Source: Bacteroidota bacterium
Lineage (GTDB): Bacteria > Bacteroidota > Bacteroidia > Chitinophagales > Chitinophagaceae
Reading direction: 5' to 3'
Assembly: GCA_018267625.1 (NCBI GenBank)
Contig: JAFDYC010000006.1
Location: forward strand, 1-64,000
DNA length: 64,000 nucleotides
The position numbers and the translations under genes are program-made. The notes beneath the pieces were generated by a model. The model made no database searches and was not told the origin of the DNA. It worked only from the letters and a program-made list of their open reading frames with translations. Within the stretch, counting starts at the first letter, position 1; every line of letters starts with the position of its first letter. Below are positions 38,644 to 46,673 of the stretch, one piece after another.

Positions 38644-38651
38644 TACTTTTG
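38644..38651 (+). promoter_or_regulatory. Candidate -7 promoter element of the rpsF operon
   Basis: TACTTTTG, an exact TAnnTTTG, 93 bases upstream of the rpsF start. The -33 side is not a good match. It predicts a leader of about 90 bases, long for this organism and compatible with a regulatory structure. Confidence 0.45.
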
Positions 38652-38667
38652 CCGTCCCAAAAACCGA

Positions 38668-38707
38668 CCGGCCTGTTTCTTACGGAACAGTCCAGCGTTG
38701 CTGCCGG
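38668..38707 (+). promoter_or_regulatory. Structured leader of the rpsF operon, possible S6:S18 autoregulatory element
   Basis: Nested pairing is visible: outer CCGGC (38668-38672) with GCCGG (38703-38707), enclosing CTGTT (38673-38677) with AACAG (38686-38690). Many bacteria carry an S6:S18-binding RNA motif in front of rpsF. This placement and structure would fit, but I cannot confirm the conserved core. Confidence 0.35.
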
Positions 38708-38743
38708 CGTGATGGGGAAATTTTTTAACCGCTAAAAGCAATT

Positions 38744-39157
38744 ATGGCAACAGCAAACAACACTGATCAAAAGCTCCAGAGCTATGAGCTGATGATCATC
38801 TTCACACCCGTACTGGCTGATGAAGATTTCAAAAACGCACAAACCAAGTACACCGACCTGGTCACGAACAATGGGGGGAGCATCGTTGCTACCGAACCTA
38901 TTGGCCTGCGCAACCTCGCTTATCCCATCGCCAAAAAGACGACCGGCCTTTACTGGCTCATGGAATATCAGGCTCCTACAGCCCTGAACCATACTCTGGA
39001 AGTGCAAATGGGCCGGGATGAAAACATCATCCGTCAGATGATTACCCGCCTTGATAAACACGCCGTTGCCTACAACGACCGCCGCCGCAAAGGCATCAAG
39101 CTTGAGCACACACCCAAGCGTGCCGCCGAAGAAGTAGAAACCGAAGAAAACGCCTAA
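38744..39157 (+). CDS. rpsF: 30S ribosomal protein S6
   Basis: 137 residues: an S6 core of about 115 residues ('YELMIIFTPVLADEDF', 'RNLAYPIAKKTTGLYWLMEY', 'IIRQMITRLDKHAVAYNDRR') and a charged, acidic tail ending 'AAEEVETEENA'. First gene of a three-gene ribosomal operon, with rpsR 39 bases later. No ssb gene lies between rpsF and rpsR, unlike many other bacteria. Confidence 0.96.
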   Translation: MATANNTDQKLQSYELMIIFTPVLADEDFKNAQTKYTDLVTNNGGSIVATEPIGLRNLAYPIAKKTTGLYWLMEYQAPTALNHTLEVQMGRDENIIRQMITRLDKHAVAYNDRRRKGIKLEHTPKRAAEEVETEENA

Positions 39158-39196
39158 CCTCTTCGCCGCTCTTCATCCCCATAAAAACAACATAAA

Positions 39197-39463
39197 ATGG
39201 CTAAGCAAAACGATATTAAATACCTCAGTTCCGCTCGTGTGGATCACCGCCAGAAGAAATACTGCCGCTTCAAAAAGCTCGGCATCAAATACATTGACTA
39301 CAAAGACGCCGATTTCCTCAAGAAATTCCTGAATGAGCAGGGCAAAATGCTGCCCCGTCGTATCAGTGGCAACTCGCTGAAATACCAGCGCAAGGTGGCA
39401 CAAGCCATCAAGAAGGCTCGCCAAATGGCCCTGCTCCCCTACGTAACCGATCTGATGAAGTAA
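39197..39463 (+). CDS. rpsR: 30S ribosomal protein S18
   Basis: 88 residues. It has a basic N-terminus and the S18 core '[22 protein letters not shown]' (as '[17 protein letters not shown]' near 20-36), then '[20 protein letters not shown]' and '[14 protein letters not shown]'. It binds S6 on the small-subunit platform. It lies between rpsF and rplI on the same strand. Confidence 0.97.
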   Translation: MAKQNDIKYLSSARVDHRQKKYCRFKKLGIKYIDYKDADFLKKFLNEQGKMLPRRISGNSLKYQRKVAQAIKKARQMALLPYVTDLMK

Positions 39464-39570
39464 AAATCCCTTTACGGCCTGAAAGCAATCCAAACCTTCC
39501 TCCAGAAGCCGGATTTCCCTTTTCATCGCCCGCCTTCATCTCAACTAATCATCCTCAAAACAAAACTGAC

Positions 39571-40017
39571 ATGGAAGTCATTCTCATAAAAGACGTGGAT
39601 AACCTCGGCGGCACCAACGAACTGGTACAAGTTCGCCCTGGCTACGCCCGCAACTACCTCATCCCCCAAAAGTTTGCCGTAGAAGCCAACTCAGGCAACA
39701 AGAAAATGCTTCAAGAGCGCCAGAAAGTGGCCTTGAAACGCGAGCAAAAACTGATGGCTGAAATCGCCCGTGTGAGTGAAGTACTGAAAGCAAGCCCCGT
39801 CAAAATCGGCGCAAAAACCGGCACCAGTGGTAAGATCTTCGGCTCTGTCACCAGCATCCAGCTTGCCCGTGCCATCCGCGAGCAAAAAGGTTACGAAATT
39901 GACCGCCGCCGCATCACTATCCTCGGCGAAGTCAGCGAACTCGGCACCCACAAAGCCAGCATTGATTTCGGCAAGGAAAACATCCTGGAACTGGATTTTG
40001 AAGTAGTAGGCGAATAA
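39571..40017 (+). CDS. rplI: 50S ribosomal protein L9
   Basis: 148 residues: the N-terminal domain 'MEVILIKDVDNLGGTNELV' and 'VRPGYARNYLIPQKFAVEA', a long connecting helix, and the C-terminal RNA-binding domain 'KTGTSGKIFGSVTSIQLARA'. The gene closes the operon, followed by a terminator 15 bases later. Confidence 0.97.
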   Translation: MEVILIKDVDNLGGTNELVQVRPGYARNYLIPQKFAVEANSGNKKMLQERQKVALKREQKLMAEIARVSEVLKASPVKIGAKTGTSGKIFGSVTSIQLARAIREQKGYEIDRRRITILGEVSELGTHKASIDFGKENILELDFEVVGE

Positions 40018-40031
40018 GCCCACTGCTTTCT

Positions 40032-40067
40032 AAAAAAAGAGGTTGCCCCAAAGCAGCCTCTTTTTTT
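40032..40067 (+). terminator. Rho-independent terminator of the rpsF-rpsR-rplI operon
   Basis: Stem agaggttgc / gcagcctct (one G-U pair) with a short loop, followed by seven T and preceded by an A-run. Confidence 0.9.
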
Positions 40068-40284
40068 ATTGCCTAAAACTGATTTTTTGTAGCCTGTTTT
40101 CTCGCTATCAGGCATCCTTGGGAGTCTATGTCCTAAACTTGTTTTTCAGGATTGCAGCCTTCAGCGGGATTTCGCTGCACATCTTTTCCCTGAAAACGAT
40201 AATAAGAATGGGTCGCCTCCATGTTGACTCCTGTCAGCGCCGGTTACCCCATCGCATAAAGCCTGCTTCCCTGACCTTTGCCTC

Positions 40285-40845
40285 ATGGCCTTCAAGATTT
40301 ATACAAAAACCGGAGACAAAGGCAGCACCTCTCTGATTGGCGGCGTGCGCGTGCCTAAAAATCATATCCGCATCGAAAGCTATGGCACCGTGGACGAACT
40401 GAATTCCCAGCTTGGCCTCGTCCGCGACCTCTGCCCCCGCGAGGACGTATCCGAATGGCTGCGGGAAGTACAAGACCGGCTCTTTACCCTCGGCAGTGAG
40501 CTGGCTACAGCCCCGGATAAAACCATCCGGATGAAACTCCCCGACCTGCACGATAGCGACATCTCCTGGCTGGAACAACGCATGGATGCCATGAACGAAA
40601 GCCTGCCCGAAATGCGCTCATTCATCCTTCCTGGCGGCAATGCTTCTGGCTCTGCCTGCCACGTAGCCCGCTGCATCTGTCGGCGTGCTGAACGCATTTG
40701 TGTAGGCATGGAATCTGCGGGTGAGGTCGTACCGGAATTTGCCATCCGCTACCTGAACCGCCTTTCCGATTTTCTCTTCGTACTGGCCCGGTACATCACA
40801 CATCAGGCGGGAGGCGAAGACTTGCCTTGGCGGGCAAGGGTGTGA
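40285..40845 (+). CDS. Cob(I)alamin adenosyltransferase, PduO/MMAB type
   Basis: 186 residues. It transfers the adenosyl group of ATP to cob(I)alamin, making coenzyme B12 for enzymes such as methylmalonyl-CoA mutase. The family N-terminus 'KIYTKTGDKGSTSLIGG' binds ATP, followed by 'YGTVDELNSQLGLV', and 'FILPGGNASGSACHVARCICRRAER' (key residues near 113-137) with the conserved Arg and Glu. No other cobalamin gene is nearby. It starts 218 bases after the ribosomal operon terminator. Confidence 0.95.
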   Translation: MAFKIYTKTGDKGSTSLIGGVRVPKNHIRIESYGTVDELNSQLGLVRDLCPREDVSEWLREVQDRLFTLGSELATAPDKTIRMKLPDLHDSDISWLEQRMDAMNESLPEMRSFILPGGNASGSACHVARCICRRAERICVGMESAGEVVPEFAIRYLNRLSDFLFVLARYITHQAGGEDLPWRARV

Positions 40846-40925
40846 TGTCTCTAAAAATGGAAGGAATTAGGCGGTGGCAAATTGAACAATACTTTCTCTG
40901 GTAAATTGTTGCTTCTATTCACATC

Positions 40926-42323
40926 ATGCTGAAGCAAATATTCCTTGTCCTATGTGTGACTGCCTGCTTGAACCAAGCCGGTGCACAGCCTGTCTTTCGG
41001 GAACCCGATGGCGGGGGATACAAAACGTCTTTTGAAACGGCAACTTGTCTTTCCCATCCTGAAAGGCTTCGCATAGATTCGATGCTGGCGCGAAATATTG
41101 CAGCATTGTTGAAGCATGAGAAAACCCTGACTACCGCAAAGGCTACAACCCGGGTTTCGTTGGCCTGGCCCCTAAAACAAGCTGCAGGCTTTCACTACGA
41201 TTACCTCTATGCCATCAGCAACTATGTGGATCATGACCTCAGCTACCCCAATCATGTGCTCGACTGGAATTGTGGTAGTCATACCTACGATGACGCCTCG
41301 GGCTACAACCATGCCGGTACCGATATTTTCATCTGGCCCTATGCTCAAAATATGATGGCTGCCGGCCAGGCTGAAATCGTGGCAGCAGCACCGGGTATTA
41401 TCATCGGCAAAGACGATGGAAATTTTGACGAAAGCTGCGCCATGAACGGAGGCCAATGGAATGCTGTTTATGTGCAGCACAGCGACAGTACCGTTGCCTG
41501 GTACGGGCACATGAAGAAGAACTCCCTGACAACAAAAAATGTGGGTGATCCTGTGGCTCAGGGCGAATTTCTAGGGCTTGTAGGCTCTTCAGGCAACAGC
41601 ACCGGCCCTCACCTGCATTTTGAACTGCATGACAAAAACGGCCAGGTGGTTGACCCATTTTCCGGCAACTGCAACAACATCGCCAGCTATTGGCAAACCC
41701 AGAAACCCTATTACGAATCGGTCATTAATGTGCTGATGACACACAGTGCAGCACCGGTTATGATGGCTTGCCCCGGCCTTGACAGCATCAAAGCCAAAGA
41801 CTCATTTGCCCTCAATGACCCAATCATTTTTGCAGCCTATTTCCACGACCAGCAAGCGGGGCAAAACACTGTGTACACTGTAACGAGGCCGGATGGTTCC
41901 GTTTTCAAAACCTGGCAATATGCGGCCACCAATTCCTATGTCGTATCCTACCGCTATTGGTCAGACCATATCCCCGCAGATGCACCTAAAGGCTTCTGGC
42001 AATTCAAAGCCGCCAATCTGGGCAAAAGCTATGTTCATCCGTTTTTCGTAATGGGTGTTCCGACAGGTATTTCTTCCACCGAAGCTTTCAGCGGCAGCCT
42101 ATTGCCAAACCCAGCAAACCAGGCTCTCTGGCTTCGTTTGCCGGAAGCTGCCTTCATCACGCTACGGAACATGCTGGGACAGGTAGTGCTGGCGCAGGAA
42201 TATCAAGCTGGGCAGCCTCTTCCTACCGCTACCCTTCAAGATGGATTATACCTGCTGGAACTCCGGTACCACAGCGGACGTTGCGAACACGCACGCTTTC
42301 AGGTGGCTCATAGGAGCTTCTAA
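40926..42323 (+). CDS. Secreted M23 family peptidase with T9SS sorting domain
   Basis: 465 residues. Signal peptide 'LKQIFLVLCVTACLNQAGA', cleaved before QPVF. The LytM/M23 zinc peptidase domain lies at about 95-260, with the first metal motif HxxxD in 'YNHAGTDIFIWP' and HxH in 'GPHLHFELHD', so both zinc motifs are intact. The C-terminal 80 residues form a T9SS sorting domain in which the usual YPNP is 'LLPNP', followed by 'LRNMLGQVVL' and 'DGLYLLEL'. It likely cleaves peptide bonds in peptidoglycan or a surface protein outside the cell. The stop codon overlaps that of the convergent reductase gene. Confidence 0.9.
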   Translation: MLKQIFLVLCVTACLNQAGAQPVFREPDGGGYKTSFETATCLSHPERLRIDSMLARNIAALLKHEKTLTTAKATTRVSLAWPLKQAAGFHYDYLYAISNYVDHDLSYPNHVLDWNCGSHTYDDASGYNHAGTDIFIWPYAQNMMAAGQAEIVAAAPGIIIGKDDGNFDESCAMNGGQWNAVYVQHSDSTVAWYGHMKKNSLTTKNVGDPVAQGEFLGLVGSSGNSTGPHLHFELHDKNGQVVDPFSGNCNNIASYWQTQKPYYESVINVLMTHSAAPVMMACPGLDSIKAKDSFALNDPIIFAAYFHDQQAGQNTVYTVTRPDGSVFKTWQYAATNSYVVSYRYWSDHIPADAPKGFWQFKAANLGKSYVHPFFVMGVPTGISSTEAFSGSLLPNPANQALWLRLPEAAFITLRNMLGQVVLAQEYQAGQPLPTATLQDGLYLLELRYHSGRCEHARFQVAHRSF

Positions 42324-43330
42324 TATTCCGGAATCATAGGGCGCGTACCCATTAAGTCGTCTATCCGGCCTTTCAGCTCGCTGTCCAATTTCGGATACAC
42401 CTCCAGCGCCTTTAGGTTATCGAGGATTTGCTCGCTGCGAGAAGCCCCCAGAATAGCCGTCGTCACATTCGGATTGCTCAGACACCAGGCAATAGATAAG
42501 GAAGCCAATGAACAATCCAATTCCTTTGACACAGCTTCCAACTTGCGGACGGCATCCAGGCGTTCCTGGGTCAGGTTGCGCTCTTTCAGCCAGGCAAAAT
42601 TTTCCAGGGAAAGACGGGAACCTGCTGGCATCCCATTATTGTATTTGCCCGTCAGCAGGCCGGCAAATAAAGGGCTCCAGATGGTGGTTCCCATCCCCAT
42701 ATTTCTGAAAATGGGCATGAAATCCACTTCCATTTTCTGCCGGATAAAAAGATTGTATTGCGGCTGCTCCAGCGCAGGCCCCTCCACCCCCAATTGACGG
42801 GCGTGCATATGCGCTTCCATGATTTCCGCAGCACTCCATTCGCTGGTGCCCCAATACAGGATTTTACCTTGCTGAATGAGTGTGTTCATCGTGCGCACCA
42901 CCTCATCAATCGGTACGTTTTTGTCGGGCCGGTGGCAAAGAAATAAGTCGAGATATTCCAGTTGAAAACGCTTCAAGGCTTCGTGGCAGGCTTCCACAAT
43001 ATGCTTTCGGGAAAGGCCCTTTTGGTTGGGTTTATTTTCGGGGCCATAAATGCCGAAGAAGACCTTACTGGAAACGACGTAGCTGGAGCGCAGCCAGCTC
43101 TTTGATTTCAATATCCTGCCCATTAGCAGTTCGCTTTCACCACGGCTATACACTTCTGCATTGTCGAAGAAATTGACCCCGGCATCGTAGGCGGTACTCA
43201 TTATCTGGTCCACCGTGGCAGCATCCACTTGCTTGCCAAAAGTGACCCAGGAACCCAATGAAAGGGCTGACAGTTGCAGGCCTGAACGGCCCATACGACG
43301 ATATTCCATCGAAAAGTTGTTTGCCGGCAA
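42320..43330 (-). CDS. Aldo/keto reductase (voltage-gated potassium channel beta-subunit-like)
   Basis: 336 residues from the ATG at 43330; an ATG seven codons later is an equally good start. The (beta/alpha)8 reductase shows the full catalytic set: Asp and Tyr in 'FFDNAEVYSRGESE', Lys in 'YVVSSKVFFG' and His in 'LDLFLCHRPD'. The NADP-binding C-terminal region is 'AILGASRSEQILDNLKAL'. The 'GPENKPNQKGLSRKHI' stretch is typical of the Kv-beta/YghZ subfamily. It probably reduces aldehydes, with substrate unknown. It overlaps the convergent M23 peptidase gene by four bases. Confidence 0.92.
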   Translation of the reverse strand: MPANNFSMEYRRMGRSGLQLSALSLGSWVTFGKQVDAATVDQIMSTAYDAGVNFFDNAEVYSRGESELLMGRILKSKSWLRSSYVVSSKVFFGIYGPENKPNQKGLSRKHIVEACHEALKRFQLEYLDLFLCHRPDKNVPIDEVVRTMNTLIQQGKILYWGTSEWSAAEIMEAHMHARQLGVEGPALEQPQYNLFIRQKMEVDFMPIFRNMGMGTTIWSPLFAGLLTGKYNNGMPAGSRLSLENFAWLKERNLTQERLDAVRKLEAVSKELDCSLASLSIAWCLSNPNVTTAILGASRSEQILDNLKALEVYPKLDSELKGRIDDLMGTRPMIPEY

Positions 43331-43376
43331 GTTGCCGCTTTTACGAGAAACCGGTTTCCGAAAATGGGAAGGAAGA

Positions 43377-44477
43377 TCAGGGCTTGCGCAGCGTGACTAA
43401 ACTATGGGCCATACCGATCTGGTCGCTGATATCCTCCACCACAAATCCGGCATGTTCGCAAAGCTTCAGGAAGACGGCACTATCATACATCTGGCTGTTG
43501 CCATTGGCCATGGTGGTGAAGTAGAGTGAGGTCATTTGCAGTGAAAAAGCAGAAGCTTCAAATTTCTGGCGGTCCCAGAAGGTCTCCAGGATGAAGACAC
43601 GCCCTTCTGCCCCCAGAGCAGCAAAGCATTTTTTCAGGATATCCTGAATTTCCAGGTCAGAGAAACAATCCAGAAACTGGCTCATCCAAATCAATTGGAA
43701 GCCGGTCGGCAAGACTGTTTTCTCATCGAGAATGTTTCCGGCAAAGAACGAAGCGCGAGGGCTGAAACCTTCTTGGGCAATGTTTTCCTCTGCTACGGCA
43801 ATCTGGCCGGGCAGGTCATAAATACCGAGCTGCACATCCGGGTCGTAGTTCAGGCATTGCAGGGTGAATTTTCCGGTATTGCCTCCGATATCCAGGATGT
43901 TATGTGGCTTGTTGGCAAACACAATGGGCAGCACTTCCGGGAAGGCATTGTCGGAGTAATAATGATCGAACTCAAACCAGCTATTCTTCGCGGCAGGCTC
44001 CAGCTTAGAGATGTAGGGATAAATCGTTTTCCACTCGGGATTTAGGTGGCGCAGCCCCACAGGGCGGCCTTCATCCAGCGAGGCAGCGAGGTCCTGCGCA
44101 CCGTCGTAGCAGATGTCGCGCATGAAGTTGGTGTTCACCCGCGTCATGCCATCGTTCAGGAAGAAATGGCCTGCCTTGGTGAGGAAATAATCTTCGTCTA
44201 TCCTAAAAAGCAGTCCGATACCGAGACCGGCCTCCAGCAAAACACGCACAGCATATTGGCTCATACCTGTTGCCGTCACAATACACGCCAGGGTAGCCGG
44301 AGCCTTGTGTCGGTTGCATTGCTCGATTTCAGCAAGGATTCCCTTGTCGCGAAGCAAGACAGACGCCTGAAACACATACGGTGCAAAGGCTATAAACTGG
44401 GCATGCACCATGGCATCGAAGGCAGCTCGTTCGTCTTTGGCGAACAAGGCGGCTGGGCGGTCTGGCGTGGTTATCAT
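43377..44477 (-). CDS. SAM-dependent methyltransferase, O-methyltransferase type 2 family
   Basis: 366 residues from the ATG at 44477. The frame is open 30 codons earlier without plausible sequence. An N-terminal winged-helix dimerisation domain ('VFQASVLLRDKGILAEIEQC', 'TGMSQYAVRVLLEAGLG') is followed by a Rossmann methyltransferase domain with the SAM motif 'HNILDIGGNTGKFTLQCL' and 'QLIWMSQFLDCFSD'. Relatives methylate hydroxyl groups of small molecules, often in secondary metabolism. The acceptor here is unknown. No biosynthetic cluster is nearby. Confidence 0.85.
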   Translation of the reverse strand: MITTPDRPAALFAKDERAAFDAMVHAQFIAFAPYVFQASVLLRDKGILAEIEQCNRHKAPATLACIVTATGMSQYAVRVLLEAGLGIGLLFRIDEDYFLTKAGHFFLNDGMTRVNTNFMRDICYDGAQDLAASLDEGRPVGLRHLNPEWKTIYPYISKLEPAAKNSWFEFDHYYSDNAFPEVLPIVFANKPHNILDIGGNTGKFTLQCLNYDPDVQLGIYDLPGQIAVAEENIAQEGFSPRASFFAGNILDEKTVLPTGFQLIWMSQFLDCFSDLEIQDILKKCFAALGAEGRVFILETFWDRQKFEASAFSLQMTSLYFTTMANGNSQMYDSAVFLKLCEHAGFVVEDISDQIGMAHSLVTLRKP

Positions 44478-44768
44478 CTCAGCAAAGTAAGGAGAACAGG
44501 CATTGCCAGAGGCTGCGGAATCGTGAAAAAATTGTGGAGGTTTTGGGGTAAGCCGTAGCGGCCCCACAAATCACCCGGCTACTATAATCTGAGGATTTCG
44601 AATCAAGGTCCGATTTCCGCTGCGTTAAATGCCGTCGGGTGCTCTTACTGCCGTAATTGGCTGTCTTTACCAACCACATTTCTACCCTTTTCACAGGAGC
44701 ATTTCCAGAGATATATATTGGAAGTATGGAAGGTGAACGATGAGGAAGGTCAATCGAGAGTGATTGTA

Positions 44769-46640
44769 TTAAACGAGCCCATCAGCAAATGCACGACTGT
44801 TTACATAAGAGTTTGCACTATGCAACTCTTCGAAGGCTACAATTTGATAATCTGTTATAAGAATCGTGGCATCATAACCAGGAATCCAAGGTAGCGTACC
44901 CGAATAAAAATGTAGTTCGATATTCAATCCATTGGTTACATCCACGAGCTTCATCCCATAAGAGCAAACCCATTGGTTATACTTAAAGTAAATGCGCCCT
45001 AAACTTACACTTCCAGTCGTAATTTCTCCGTATATCTCATCCACATCATGCCCTGCAGGCACTTCACTTAATAAATAAGTATGAATAGACCATACCAGGT
45101 ATTTAGGGTTTGGACTCGGGTTCACAACCCCTATAATGTTGCGACTTTTTATATGATCTCCTGCAGATAATGTAAGCATTCCAGAAGCTTTACCTAACAC
45201 ACGCATTGTGTTAATAGTAGTATTCTGAGTGCCGGGGCCGGGTAGGTAACCAAATGGCTCAATGAAAAAGTCAAATTGCTGTGACACTATCTGGTTTAGC
45301 ACCAATACGGTACAACATCTCAACGGCCCCCATACCGAAGTGGGCTGCCAATTCTCCGGCTGGATATCCTGAGACCCATCATAAGAAATAGAATGTACAT
45401 AGACTTTGCTCGTGGGGTAGGAATAGTATCTATGCTCATACGCTACAAGCGATGACTTCTCATCAACATACAGATAATCAGGCGTATTTCCTGCATTCCT
45501 GGTAACCAGACAATTATATAAATTAACCGAAGATCCAAGGATGTGAATCCTTCCATCTATACCACTATCATCTATTCGTACCGATCGTACCCCTTCAAAA
45601 TACAAATCTCCGCCAATATCATCATGGCCATTACATTCAAACCAAACATTCCTCAAGCAAACAGCATTTTTGAACATGCGGCCTTTCCCCGTAGAGCTAA
45701 TTGAAATAGCCCAGGCATCAGGGTTATTTTCAAAAATAGTCCCATCAATAATCACTTGAGGCGCACTAGCGTCACCACCTTCATACAACAAACCGGCTAT
45801 CTCACAACCTGAAAAATGCCCGCCGCTATATCTGTCGCAGCCTGCATGCATTTGGTTTGCGACGCCGATAGCCTTAACACCTATTGTATTTGAATCCCAG
45901 GTACAATCAATAAAATGATTGCCGATATTGCCAAAAGGTTTGAATACACCAATATAGCAATTTGTTATGTACACTCGTTCGAAAATCCACCTGCCAGCCT
46001 CAGTATTTTGCCCATTATCGGGATTCCCAAACTCGATACCCGGACAAGCACGCAATACATTTTGAAATTGACCGTCTATTGTTAGATTCGAAACCCTTGC
46101 ATACTTCCATGTAACCATTCGGTACCCCAACACAACTACTGCCTCATAAAAGGGCTGTAGTGGCCCATCTTGCGTTCCATTACAACATAGCACCGAGCCA
46201 TGGCCATCGCCCGTAATATTTATTTCGTTATAGTCTAATAAGCCTTCGAACTCGAACTTAAATTTTCCCATATACCTCCCTACCGGAAAGTAAAGCGTGC
46301 CATTGTTTGCAAATGCAACCGAATCTCGCGCCGCATGTACGGCAGTAGTATCATCGTGCAAACCATCTCATTTTGCCCCAAACCAGCGCACATTGACAGG
46401 CCCGGAGAAAATACGCTGGAAGTAGCCAAGGTTAGAATGGTCATCAGCGTTAAACGTTATGCCACCATCGGGATTGGGAATTAGGGCTCCAGTATCCATC
46501 CAGATAAATGTTCCGCCGCCGCCATCGCCATGCGCACCATAACCGCCAACAATAAACTCCGTGTTGAGCGGGACAGGATTTTGCGCTGTCATTTGGGCAA
46601 TAGTTTTGAAATACATAAGCAAAGTTTTATAGCCAAACAT
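44769..46640 (-). pseudogene. Tailspike / pectate-lyase-3-like beta-helix protein, interrupted by one in-frame TGA
   Basis: One reading frame encodes about 90 residues, a TGA at 46370-46368, then about 530 more residues with no further stop. The upstream part has 'YGAHGDGGGGTFIW' and 'VRWFGAK', and the downstream part continues 'DGLHDDTTAVHAARDSV'. In this family the junction reads 'FGAKGDGxxDDTxA', so TGA replaces exactly the conserved Gly codon (GGA to TGA is one substitution). The rest is a parallel beta-helix ('NEINITGDGHGSVL', 'WTWDSNTIGVKAIG' type repeats) and an all-beta C-terminal part. Such proteins are phage tailspikes or surface glycan-binding enzymes. A sequencing error is possible. 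The gene is AT-rich against its neighbours. Confidence 0.75.
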
Positions 46641-46673
46641 ACTTATTTGCAGCGTAAATTTATTTTTTCAAAA

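Noticed and set aside
46368-46370. Genome-wide UGA recoding as glycine
   Set aside because: polA, prfB, comB and other genes in the window end with UGA in the expected place, so UGA is a normal stop here.
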